Below, piece by piece: positions 1 through 6,110 of a stretch of 7,051 nt of DNA. Under the pieces are notes generated by a model. The model was given only the letters and a program-made list of their open reading frames with translations. It ran no database searches and was not told where the DNA came from. How positions within the stretch are numbered: position 1 is the first letter of the stretch; each line of letters begins with the position of its first letter. Location of the stretch: the NCBI GenBank assembly GCA_021787175.1, contig JAJYMF010000367.1:1-7051 (forward strand). Direction: 5' to 3'. Source of the DNA: Pseudomonadota bacterium. GTDB taxonomy: Bacteria > Pseudomonadota > Gammaproteobacteria > Xanthomonadales > Rhodanobacteraceae. Position numbers and translations under genes: made by a program.

Positions 1-1287
1 GTTGTTGGGCCCGGGCGTGCCGCTGATCACACAGCTGGTGGGCGAGGGCGGGCTGGCCGCACCGCCCAGGTTGATGCCCTGATTGCAGGCCAGCACGTTG
101 CCGCTGGTGTCGGTCAGGAACACGTCTTAGTCGTTGGGATCGTTGGGCGTGCTGCTGGTGGGATTGGGGATCCAGGTGTCGTCCCATTGCAACAGATAGG
201 TCACCGTGTCGCCCGCGGCCACCGGAAACGTCATGCTGGTGTTGGGCGCGCCGGCGGTGCCGAAGTTCTGCGCCTGCGTGTACTTGACGCCGTTGATGGT
301 GACGTTGACCGGCGTCGGGGTCCAGGTGCCGCTCCAGAACTGCTGCGCGTCGTTGCCGGCCGCGCTGACCAGACGGATGGCGGGATGCGCGATGGCGAAG
401 TTCTTCACCGCGGTGGCGAAGCCGCCGTCGGTGAACAGGGCCACGCCGGGGAAGCCGAGATCGTCGGCGATGATGTTGGGCGTGAAGCCGCCGGTGCCGG
501 CGGCAAAGTCGTTCAGGCAGGTGACGAAATCGACCGTGGTCGCCGGCCCGCAGAAACCGAGCTTCGCGCCCGGAGCCATGTCGTAGACGATCTCCATCAT
601 TGCCGTGCCCTCGAACCCCGAGCCCGGCAGCTTGGCGTCGACGTAGGGCGCCGGATTGGTCGGCAGATCGCCGGTGGCCTGATCCTGCGCAATGTCGCCG
701 GCACCGTCGGAGATGATGCCGACCGAGATGCCGGATCCGTTGAGACCGGTCGCCTGGCGGAACTGCGCCGTGCCGAGGATCTGGTCGCCCTGGGTGGTGA
801 CCGAGCCGCTGCGCGGCTGCGCGCCGACCGGCGGCAGGTTGCGCCGCGATACCGCGTAACGCGGCAGGGTGATGCGGGTGACCTGCGGCAGCGCGGCCAG
901 CTGATACAGCGCCGTCGCCGGCACCCACGCCTGCACCACACCGAGTTCGCTGCTGGCGCGGATGCCGGTTGCGCCCAGTGCGGTCAGTGCGCTCGCCGCG
1001 GGTGCTCCCACCGCGCGGTCGAAGCCGAGGTAGACCTGCACCTGGCCGCTGCCGTTCCAGCGCGCGGCCAGCGGGGCGGGGCCGCGCGGCTGCCGCTGCT
1101 CGGCCAGCGAGCGGGTCATCAGCGTGCGGGCCCGCGGCGTGCCCGAGGCCGCCGCGATCGCGGCGACCGGCGGCGCCAGCTTGGCGACCGCCGCGGCGGA
1201 GGGCGCGCTGTTCATGGCGTGCAGCGAACCCGCGGCGAGCAGTGCAGTCAGTGCCAGCAGCAGCGCTGGCCGAAAGAGATGGCGCAT
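1..1287 (-). pseudogene. S53/S8-like secreted serine peptidase, 5' part, interrupted by an in-frame TAA (partial at window edge)
   Basis: Likely an exported endopeptidase of the subtilisin/sedolisin fold. The start at 1287 gives a clear signal peptide (MRHLFRPALLL..., hydrophobic to about residue 20, likely cut after LHA at 24) and is preceded by GGGGAAG (1295-1301). An upstream ATG at 1389 would add 34 polar residues before the signal peptide and is unlikely. Residues 25 to about 155 resemble a propeptide. The catalytic core follows: SVGIISDG with Asp194, EGTAMMEIVYDMAPGA with Glu226 where S8 enzymes have HGT, IIADDLG with Asp275/276, and SAAGN with Asn312. Glu in place of His, and its short distance to APGA, recall the S53-like group; this alignment is from memory. 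After 386 residues a TAA (127-129) interrupts NDPND*DVFLTD, but the same frame stays open for all 42 codons to position 1. Homologues commonly have NDYD there, so Tyr-to-stop is the likely lesion. The nucleophilic serine (GTS motif) has not appeared before the stop, so the truncated product should be inactive. The stop could also be a sequencing error. Confidence 0.8.
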
Positions 1288-1294
1288 CGGTGAA

Positions 1295-1301
1295 CTTCCC
1301 C
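1295..1301 (-). promoter_or_regulatory. Ribosome binding site of the divergent peptidase
   Basis: GGGGAAG on the minus strand lies 7 bases before the ATG at 1287. It decides that start over the ATG at 1389, which would place 34 extra residues before the signal peptide. Confidence 0.6.
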
Positions 1302-1375
1302 AAGGATGTGTTGCCGTGGACGCAGAGCCGACCCTCCCCCGGAGTTTCCGGATCCCTGTGGGCGACACTGCGCGA

Positions 1376-1405
1376 TTTCGCCCCGACATCGGGCTGGCCT
1401 ATGCT
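1376..1405 (+). promoter_or_regulatory. Possible sigma-70 promoter for the gsp operon (weak match)
   Basis: TATGCT at 1400-1405 matches four of six bases of a -10 box. TTTCGC at 1376-1381 stands 18 bases before it as a poor -35. Initiation would fall near 1412, giving a leader of roughly 38 bases before gspG. The stretch 1288-1449 is the only non-coding DNA upstream of gspG, so some operon promoter is expected there, but these boxes are weak. A perfect dyad, CCCGA-CA-TCGGG (1382-1393), sits between the two boxes and could be an operator; chance is not excluded. I found no convincing promoter for the divergent peptidase. Confidence 0.25.
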
Positions 1406-1433
1406 AACCGTGTCGTTCGCGCCACGCGTGAAC

Positions 1434-1440
1434 GGGGAGA
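1434..1440 (+). promoter_or_regulatory. Ribosome binding site of gspG
   Basis: GGGGAGA, containing a good GGAG core, lies 9 bases before the gspG ATG. It is the strongest ribosome binding site in the operon, which fits gspG encoding the most abundant component. Confidence 0.7.
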
Positions 1441-1449
1441 CTTTACGAA

Positions 1450-1884
1450 ATGACAGCCTTGCGGCGGCGCGGACACGAGCACGGTTTCACCCTGATCGAG
1501 ATCATGGTGGTGGTGGTGATCATCGCCGTGCTGGCGACGCTGATCCTGCCCAACGTGATCGGCCGCGCCGAGGATGCGCGGCTGGCCAAGGCCAAGGCCG
1601 ACATCCGCGCGCTGGACTCGGCGCTGGCGATGTACCGGCTCGACAACGGCCACTACCCGTCCACCGACCAGGGCCTGCAGGCGCTGGCGAAAAAACCTTC
1701 GGGCGATCCGCCGGCACCCGACTGGCGCGCCGACGGCTACATCCGCACGCTGCCCGACGACCCCTGGGCGCATCCCTACGAGTACCTCAGCCCCGGCCAG
1801 CACGGTCCCTACGACCTGTGGTCCGACGGCCCGGACGGCGTGTCGGGGACCCGGGACGACATCCAGAGCTGGAACCTGAAGTAG
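1450..1884 (+). CDS. gspG: Type II secretion system major pseudopilin GspG
   Basis: GspG is the major subunit of the periplasmic pseudopilus that pushes folded exoproteins through the outer-membrane secretin. The 144-residue product is full length for the family. It has a short basic leader and the type III (prepilin) signal HGFTLIE: cleavage by prepilin peptidase is expected between Gly12 and Phe13, with the conserved Glu at mature position 5 (Glu17). A hydrophobic helix (about 15-35) follows. DNGHYPSTDQGLQAL (about 65-79) is a GspG hallmark. The C-terminal acidic segment LWSDGPDG...GTRDDIQSW (123-141) corresponds to the calcium-binding loop that stabilises GspG. It is the first gene of the visible operon and ends 8 bases before gspH. 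gspE and gspF, which precede gspG in many T2SS operons, are absent; a divergent gene lies there instead. Confidence 0.97.
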   Translation: MTALRRRGHEHGFTLIEIMVVVVIIAVLATLILPNVIGRAEDARLAKAKADIRALDSALAMYRLDNGHYPSTDQGLQALAKKPSGDPPAPDWRADGYIRTLPDDPWAHPYEYLSPGQHGPYDLWSDGPDGVSGTRDDIQSWNLK

Positions 1885-1892
1885 CGCCGCGC

Positions 1893-2432
1893 GTGATCGC
1901 CGCACCCGCCGCCGCCACCGGGCCTGCGCGCAGGCCGCAGGACGATGCCGGGTTTTCGCTGGTCGAGATGATGGTGGTGATCCTGATCATCGCGGTGATG
2001 ACCAGCGTGGCCATGCTCAGCCTGTCGTTCGGCAGCCGAGACCGTGCCCGGCTGGCCGCCACGCAGCTGGCGGGCGTGCTGCGCAGCGCGCGCGAGGAGG
2101 CCGCGATGCAGGGACGCAATCTCGCGTTCGGTTTCTGGCAACACGGCTGGACCTGCTACGAGCTCAACGCCGCCGGTGCCTGGCAACCCTTGCAGGATGA
2201 TCGCCTGTTGCGCCCGCGCACGCTCGACGACGGTCTCGCGCTGACGCTGCGCCTGCAGGGCGAGGAGGTGCGACTGGCCGCGCGGGCGCACACCCATCCG
2301 CAGGTGTTCGTGCTGTCCAGCGGCGAAATGGAGCCGTTCGTGCTGGAGCTGCGCGAGGACGCGCGCACGCGCGCACGGCTGACCGGCAGCGCGCTGGGCC
2401 GGATCACGCTGGAGGACGCGCATGCGCGCTGA
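1893..2432 (+). CDS. gspH: Type II secretion system minor pseudopilin GspH (GTG start)
   Basis: GspH is a minor pseudopilin thought to join GspI, J and K at the pseudopilus tip. The start is taken as GTG at 1893, 8 bases after the gspG stop. It is the only start codon between that stop and the prepilin motif that leaves a sensible leader. The frame stays open far upstream, but that stretch overlaps gspG. The 179-residue product has a leader of about 20 residues, unusually rich in Ala and Pro before the basic RR, then AGFSLVEMM: cleavage is expected at Gly20|Phe21, with Glu25 as mature residue 5. A hydrophobic helix (21-43) is followed by a globular GspH-type beta domain (about 60-175) containing SAREEAAMQGR and GWTCYEL. 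No strong Shine-Dalgarno precedes the GTG, so translation is probably coupled to gspG. The last 11 bases overlap gspI. Confidence 0.92.
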   Translation: MIAAPAAATGPARRPQDDAGFSLVEMMVVILIIAVMTSVAMLSLSFGSRDRARLAATQLAGVLRSAREEAAMQGRNLAFGFWQHGWTCYELNAAGAWQPLQDDRLLRPRTLDDGLALTLRLQGEEVRLAARAHTHPQVFVLSSGEMEPFVLELREDARTRARLTGSALGRITLEDAHAR

Positions 2433-2820
2433 CGTTGCCGGTGCGCGGCGCGCGCACGGCTTCACGCTGCTCGAGGTGATGGTGGCACTGCTGATCGTCG
2501 CGCTGGGGCTGGCGGCGGCGGTGCAGCTGACCACGCTGGCCGCGGACAACGCGCGTGCGCTGTCGCGACGCACCGAGGCCGACTGGGTGGCGATGAACCG
2601 GCTGGGCGCGATGCAGCTGGCCGGCGCCTGGCCGGCGGACGGCAGCACCCAGGGGCACAGCGTCATGGCCGGCCGCACCTGGTACTGGCGTCAGCAGGTG
2701 CAGGGCGCCCCGCTGCCCAATCTGCGCGAGGTGGTGATCGAGGTGCGCGACCGGCCCGAGGGCCCGGCGCTGGTAACGCTGCATACCCTGGTCAGCCTGG
2801 CCGCGAGCGGCCCGCCATGA
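2422..2820 (+). CDS. gspI: Type II secretion system minor pseudopilin GspI
   Basis: GspI is a minor pseudopilin that nucleates the GspI-J-K tip complex starting pseudopilus assembly. The 132-residue product fits the family size. The prepilin signal HGFTLLEVMVALLIVALG gives cleavage at Gly13|Phe14, with Glu18 as mature residue 5. The GspI-type helix continues as LAAAVQLTTLAADNARALSRRTEADWVAMNRL, and the C-terminal beta domain includes GRTWYWRQQV and REVVIEVRD. The ATG lies inside the end of gspH (11-base overlap) and the stop overlaps the gspJ start as ATGA, indicating translational coupling. Assignment to GspI rather than another minor pseudopilin rests on size, the LLEVMVAL motif, the WYW segment and the order H-I-J-K. 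Confidence 0.94.
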   Translation: MRADVAGARRAHGFTLLEVMVALLIVALGLAAAVQLTTLAADNARALSRRTEADWVAMNRLGAMQLAGAWPADGSTQGHSVMAGRTWYWRQQVQGAPLPNLREVVIEVRDRPEGPALVTLHTLVSLAASGPP

Positions 2821-3413
2821 ACCGCGCCCGCGGCTTCACGCTGATCGAGCTGCTGGTGGCGGTGGCGATTTTCGCGCTGATGGCCGCGCTGGCCTATGGC
2901 GGGCTCGATACGCTGCTGCGCCAGCGCGGCGAGCTCGAGACGCACTATCGCCGGCTGCATACGCTGCAGCGCGCCTACGCGGTGCTGCAAGCGGACTTCA
3001 CGCAGGCCGCGCCGCGCCCGGTGCGCGACGAGCTGGGCGGTCCGCTGCCGGCGCTGCGCGGCGACCCCGACGGCACGACCCTGGCGCTGTCGCGCGACGG
3101 CTATCCGAACCCAGCCGATGTGCGACGCAGCCGGATCATCCGCGTGCGTTACAGCCTCGACGGCCGGCACCTGCTGCGCCTGCAGTGGCCGGTGCTCGAC
3201 CGCGCGCCGGGCGAGGCACCGCCACCCGACACCGTGCTCGATCACGTCGAGTCGCTGCAGTTCCGCTACCTCGACGCGCAGGGCAACGAACAATCCAGCT
3301 GGCCGCCGGCCGGCGCCGGCCCGCAGTCGCCGCTGCTGCCGCGCGCGGTACGGGTGACGCTGCGGATCGACGGGCTGGCCGGGCCGGTGACATGGCTGTT
3401 CGTGCTGCCATGA
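2817..3413 (+). CDS. gspJ: Type II secretion system minor pseudopilin GspJ
   Basis: GspJ is the minor pseudopilin that binds GspI and GspK in the tip complex. The 198-residue product has a very short leader (MNRARG). The signal RGFTLIELLVAVAIFALMAALAY gives cleavage at Gly6|Phe7, with Glu11 as mature residue 5. The family-typical stretch YGGLDTLLRQR...LQRAYAVLQADFTQAAPRPVRDELG follows (about 27-73). The beta-rich C-terminal part includes RIIRVRYSLDG, LLRLQWPVLDR, VESLQFRYLDAQG and PRAVRVTLRID. Start and stop both overlap neighbours as ATGA (4 bases with gspI, 4 with gspK), the standard sign of coupled translation in this operon. No lesion is visible. Confidence 0.95.
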   Translation: MNRARGFTLIELLVAVAIFALMAALAYGGLDTLLRQRGELETHYRRLHTLQRAYAVLQADFTQAAPRPVRDELGGPLPALRGDPDGTTLALSRDGYPNPADVRRSRIIRVRYSLDGRHLLRLQWPVLDRAPGEAPPPDTVLDHVESLQFRYLDAQGNEQSSWPPAGAGPQSPLLPRAVRVTLRIDGLAGPVTWLFVLP

Positions 3414-4339
3414 ACGCGCCCCGTCGCCAGCGCGGCGTCGCGCTGCTGATCGCGCTGCTGGTGGTCGCCATCGCCGCCACCGCGATGGCCTATCTGGCCT
3501 GGGACCAGACGCTCGCGATCCGCCGCAGCGAGGACCGCATCGGGCTGGATCGCGCCTGGGCAGTCGCGCTGGGCGCCGAGGCCTGGGCCGCGCAGGCGCT
3601 GGCCGACAACGCGCGCCGGCATGGCGGCGAGGTCGACCTGACCCAGCCCTGGGCGCAGCCGCAGCGGCCGCAGATATTCGGCGGCGTCGAGGTCAGCGGG
3701 CAGATCGAGGATCTGCAGGGCCGCTTCAACCTCAACACCCTGGTCGCCGGCGCGCAGCCGGTCGCGGTCGAAATCGCGCGCTTCCGCGCGCTGCTGGCGA
3801 CGCAGCAGCTGCCGCCCGATCTCGTTGTGCCGGTGATCGACTGGATCGACCCCGACAGCCTGGCCAGCGGCAGCGCGGGCGCCGAAGACGACACCTACCT
3901 CGGCCTGACGCCGCCCTACCGTGCGGCCAATCAGCCGTTTGTCAGCGCTTCCAGCCTGCGTCTCGTCCGCGGTTACACGCAGGCGGCCTATGCGCGCATC
4001 GCGCCCTGGATCACCGCGCTGCCGGGCGCGACCGCGATCAACGTCAACACCGCGTCGCAGCCCGTGCTGATCGCGCTGGGATTGAGTCCGGCGCAGGCGC
4101 AGGCGGTGCTCGCGCTGCGCGCGAAACAGCCGTTCACGACGCTGCAGCAGTTTCTCACCAGCCCGCCGCTGCAGTCGGCGGCGGTCGATCCGGCGCTGCT
4201 TGGCGTCGGCAGTCAGTATTTTCTGGTGCGCATCGAAGTCCGCCGGGGCCGTCTGCGCACCACGCTGGCGAGCGTGCTCGAAGTCGGCAATGGCGGTAAG
4301 GTCCGGGTTCTGCTGCGCTCGCGAAACACCTTGCCCTGA
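3410..4339 (+). CDS. gspK: Type II secretion system minor pseudopilin GspK
   Basis: GspK is the large, atypical pseudopilin that caps the pseudopilus. The start is taken at 3410, where ATGA overlaps the gspJ stop as at the other junctions. An in-frame ATG at 3392 would add six residues and cannot be excluded. The 309-residue product has the leader MNAPRRQRG and the helix VALLIALLVVAIAATAMAYLAW, with expected cleavage at Gly9|Val10. Mature residue 5 is Ile rather than Glu, which is normal for GspK and not a defect. Diagnostic motifs are GRFNLNTL (about 104-111), DWIDPD (144-149), DDTYLGLTPPYRAANQPF, and INVNTASQPVL (210-220) followed by the helical LSPAQAQAVLALR. The inserted alpha domain accounts for the length compared with the other pseudopilins. 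The stop overlaps the gspL start by one base (TGATG). Confidence 0.95.
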   Translation: MNAPRRQRGVALLIALLVVAIAATAMAYLAWDQTLAIRRSEDRIGLDRAWAVALGAEAWAAQALADNARRHGGEVDLTQPWAQPQRPQIFGGVEVSGQIEDLQGRFNLNTLVAGAQPVAVEIARFRALLATQQLPPDLVVPVIDWIDPDSLASGSAGAEDDTYLGLTPPYRAANQPFVSASSLRLVRGYTQAAYARIAPWITALPGATAINVNTASQPVLIALGLSPAQAQAVLALRAKQPFTTLQQFLTSPPLQSAAVDPALLGVGSQYFLVRIEVRRGRLRTTLASVLEVGNGGKVRVLLRSRNTLP

Positions 4340-5580
4340 TGGATACCCTGCTGCTGCGCTGGATCGACGATCAGCATGCCGACTGGCGCCTTGCAGGCGT
4401 ATCCGGTCGCGGCGGCCTGGCGGATGCCGCACCGCTGACGCGCGGCCGGCGCGTGCTGCTGCTGGTGCCCGGCGAAACCGTGCTGCTGGCGCAGACGGCG
4501 ATGCCCAGCTGCAAGCCGGCGGAGATCGCGCGCGCCTTGCCCTACGCGCTGGAGGAATGGCTGCTCGAGTCGCCGGAAACCCAGCACTTCGCCTGGCAGC
4601 GCACGGCGACCGGTGTGGCAGCCGCGGTCGTCGCACGTGCCACGATCGAGCATTGGCTCGCGCAACTCGGCGAGGCCGGCATCGAGCCCGACCGGCTGCT
4701 GCCCGACACGCTGGCCCTGCCGTGGGCCGCGGACCGCTGGAGCCTGCTGTGCGAGTCGAACGATCCGGATGCACGCGTGCTCGTGCGCAGTGGTCTGCAC
4801 GACGGCCTGGTCTGCACGCGGGCGAATCTGCCGCTGGTGCTCGCCGCGCTGTTCGAGCGCACGCCGGAAGCGGCGCGTCCGGCCGGGATCGATCTCTGGG
4901 ATGCCGGCGACGACGCGGGCGAGGGCACGCCATCCGCGGACGGTGCCGGGCCCGTCCGCAGCATCCATGCCCTCGCGGCTGGCCTGGGTCTGCCGGTCGC
5001 ACGCCAGCGCTCATCCGCGACGCTGCTTGATCTCGCGGACGCATTCACGCTGCCCGCCGATTTCAACCTGCTGCAGGGCACCTACGCCCCGCGCCGCGCG
5101 CAGGCGCGACGCAGCGGCCCGCGCCGCGCCGTGATGATCGCCGCGGTGTTGTGGCTGGTCAGCGCATTCACCTACGCCGGCGTGCACGCGGCGGTCCTGG
5201 CGCGGGAATCGCGCGCGCTGCAAGGCGCGATCGACACGCTGTTTCGCGGCGCCGTGCCCGGTGAGCACCGCATCGTCGACGCCCGCGCGCAGCTGCAGCA
5301 GGCGTTGAGCGCCGCAGAGCACGGTCGCGGCAGCGGTGGTCCGATCGACCTGCTGGCAGCGATCGCCGATGCCCACCTCGATGCAGCCGGCGTGCGCTTG
5401 CAGCGCATCGAATACCGCGACGGCAAGCTTGACCTGACGCTGCAGGCGGACCGCACCGCAACGCTGGAAGCGGCGCGGCAGGCGCTGGCCGCACAGGGCC
5501 TGACGGCCGAACTGCGCGATGCCGGTCGCGCCGGCGACCACGCGCAGGGTCGCATCCACATCGCCGGAGCCGCGCGATGA
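4339..5580 (+). CDS. gspL: Type II secretion system inner-membrane platform protein GspL
   Basis: GspL spans the inner membrane once. Its cytoplasmic domain recruits the ATPase GspE and its periplasmic domain pairs with GspM. The 413-residue product shows the expected three parts. The first is a cytoplasmic actin-like region (about 1-240) with the signature ALPYALEEWLLESPETQHFA (66-85). The conserved FNLLQGTYAPRR (242-253) comes just before the membrane. One transmembrane helix follows a basic stretch (about 265-285, VMIAAVLWLVSAFTYAGV). The periplasmic part has a coiled-coil-prone segment and a ferredoxin-like domain ending near residue 405 (LQRIEYRDGKLDLTLQ). The cytosolic part contains an acidic, Gly-rich insert near DAGDDAGEGTPSADGAG, probably a loop. 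Start and stop overlap gspK (1 base) and gspM (4 bases). The partner ATPase gene gspE is not in the window. Confidence 0.94.
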   Translation: MDTLLLRWIDDQHADWRLAGVSGRGGLADAAPLTRGRRVLLLVPGETVLLAQTAMPSCKPAEIARALPYALEEWLLESPETQHFAWQRTATGVAAAVVARATIEHWLAQLGEAGIEPDRLLPDTLALPWAADRWSLLCESNDPDARVLVRSGLHDGLVCTRANLPLVLAALFERTPEAARPAGIDLWDAGDDAGEGTPSADGAGPVRSIHALAAGLGLPVARQRSSATLLDLADAFTLPADFNLLQGTYAPRRAQARRSGPRRAVMIAAVLWLVSAFTYAGVHAAVLARESRALQGAIDTLFRGAVPGEHRIVDARAQLQQALSAAEHGRGSGGPIDLLAAIADAHLDAAGVRLQRIEYRDGKLDLTLQADRTATLEAARQALAAQGLTAELRDAGRAGDHAQGRIHIAGAAR

Positions 5581-6071
5581 AAACCTGGTGGATGCAGCTG
5601 GCCGCCCGCGAACGACGGCTGGTCGCACTCGGCGCGGCGGTACTCGCGGCCGGGCTGGTCTATGCGCTGATCTGGCACCCCCTGCAGCAGGTGATCACGC
5701 GCGACCAGACGCTGGTCGTGCAGCAGCGCGCGGACCTCGCCTGGATGCAGCAGGCCGCACTGCGCCTGCGCGCGCTGCAGTCGCAGGCCGGCCGGCAGAC
5801 GCCGCCGCCGGCCATCGCCGGGCAACCGTTGCGCGCCATGCTGGATGCCGCCCTGCGCGCGCAAGGCCTCGACAGCGCGGTGGACGAGCGCGCCGAGGCC
5901 GAGGATGGCAGCATCCGCGTCACCTTCAAGCCGGTACCCTTCGATGCTCTGCTGCGCTGCCTCGCCGGCCTGCAGGCCGAAGGCTTGCAGGTGCAGACGC
6001 TCGACCTCGATCGCGTCGGCGCAGGGCAAGTGCAAGGCTCGCTGCAGGTGACGCATGTTGCCGGGAGCTGA
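5577..6071 (+). CDS. gspM: Type II secretion system inner-membrane protein GspM
   Basis: GspM forms the inner-membrane assembly platform with GspL, GspF and GspC. The 164-residue product is normal for the family. It has a short cytoplasmic start (MKTWWMQLAARERRL), where the ARERRL segment is typical of GspM, then one transmembrane helix (about 15-33) and a predicted coiled coil (about 36-72, rich in Gln, Ala and Leu). A periplasmic ferredoxin-like domain (about 80-160) includes VTFKPVPFDALLRCLAGLQAEGLQVQTLDLDR. The start overlaps the gspL stop as ATGA. It is the last intact gene of the operon. The frame ends naturally (GS-TGA) 40 bases before the probable edge of the insertion sequence, so the IS does not truncate it. 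Confidence 0.94.
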   Translation: MKTWWMQLAARERRLVALGAAVLAAGLVYALIWHPLQQVITRDQTLVVQQRADLAWMQQAALRLRALQSQAGRQTPPPAIAGQPLRAMLDAALRAQGLDSAVDERAEAEDGSIRVTFKPVPFDALLRCLAGLQAEGLQVQTLDLDRVGAGQVQGSLQVTHVAGS

Positions 6072-6095
6072 GCGATGCAATGGGGCCGGTCGTAA
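6063..6095 (+). other. Possible start of the next operon gene (gspN position), aborted after six codons
   Basis: GGGAG at 6063-6067 lies 7 bases before an ATG at 6075, only 3 bases after the gspM stop. This is exactly the arrangement expected for another gsp gene. The frame reads MQWGRS and then TAA (6093-6095). In T2SS operons of related bacteria gspN commonly follows gspM, so this may be its initiation site cut off by the insertion sequence. The six residues are too few to prove identity, and no gspN-like protein is recognisable in any frame between 6072 and 6176. Confidence 0.35.
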
Positions 6096-6110
6096 TCGCA
6101 TCGACGATCT

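Noticed and set aside
187..1293. A 368-codon plus-strand open frame opposite the peptidase gene
   Set aside because: It is Arg- and Gly-rich with no motifs, while the opposite strand encodes a signal peptide and peptidase core motifs.
1288..1389. Alternative start at 1389 adding 34 residues to the peptidase
   Set aside because: The extension is polar and would bury the signal peptide. The ATG at 1287 has its own ribosome binding site (GGGGAAG) and begins a textbook signal sequence.
969..1892. Long upstream extension of the gspH reading frame
   Set aside because: It runs antisense to the peptidase and out of frame through gspG. A GspH prepilin leader should be short, and the GTG at 1893 gives that.
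1480..2010. Near-repeated DNA at the 5' ends of gspG and gspH (stretches encoding V/E-rich MVVV..II helices)
   Set aside because: The similarity reflects the shared pseudopilin N-terminal helix and GTG/ATC codon use. It does not look like a recent duplication or a repeat element.
3266..5044. A 592-codon open frame on the minus strand opposite gspJ, gspK and gspL
   Set aside because: It is very rich in Arg, Ala, Pro and Gly, has no recognisable motif, and lies antisense to genes with clear family signatures. Long antisense frames are an expected by-product of very high third-position GC.
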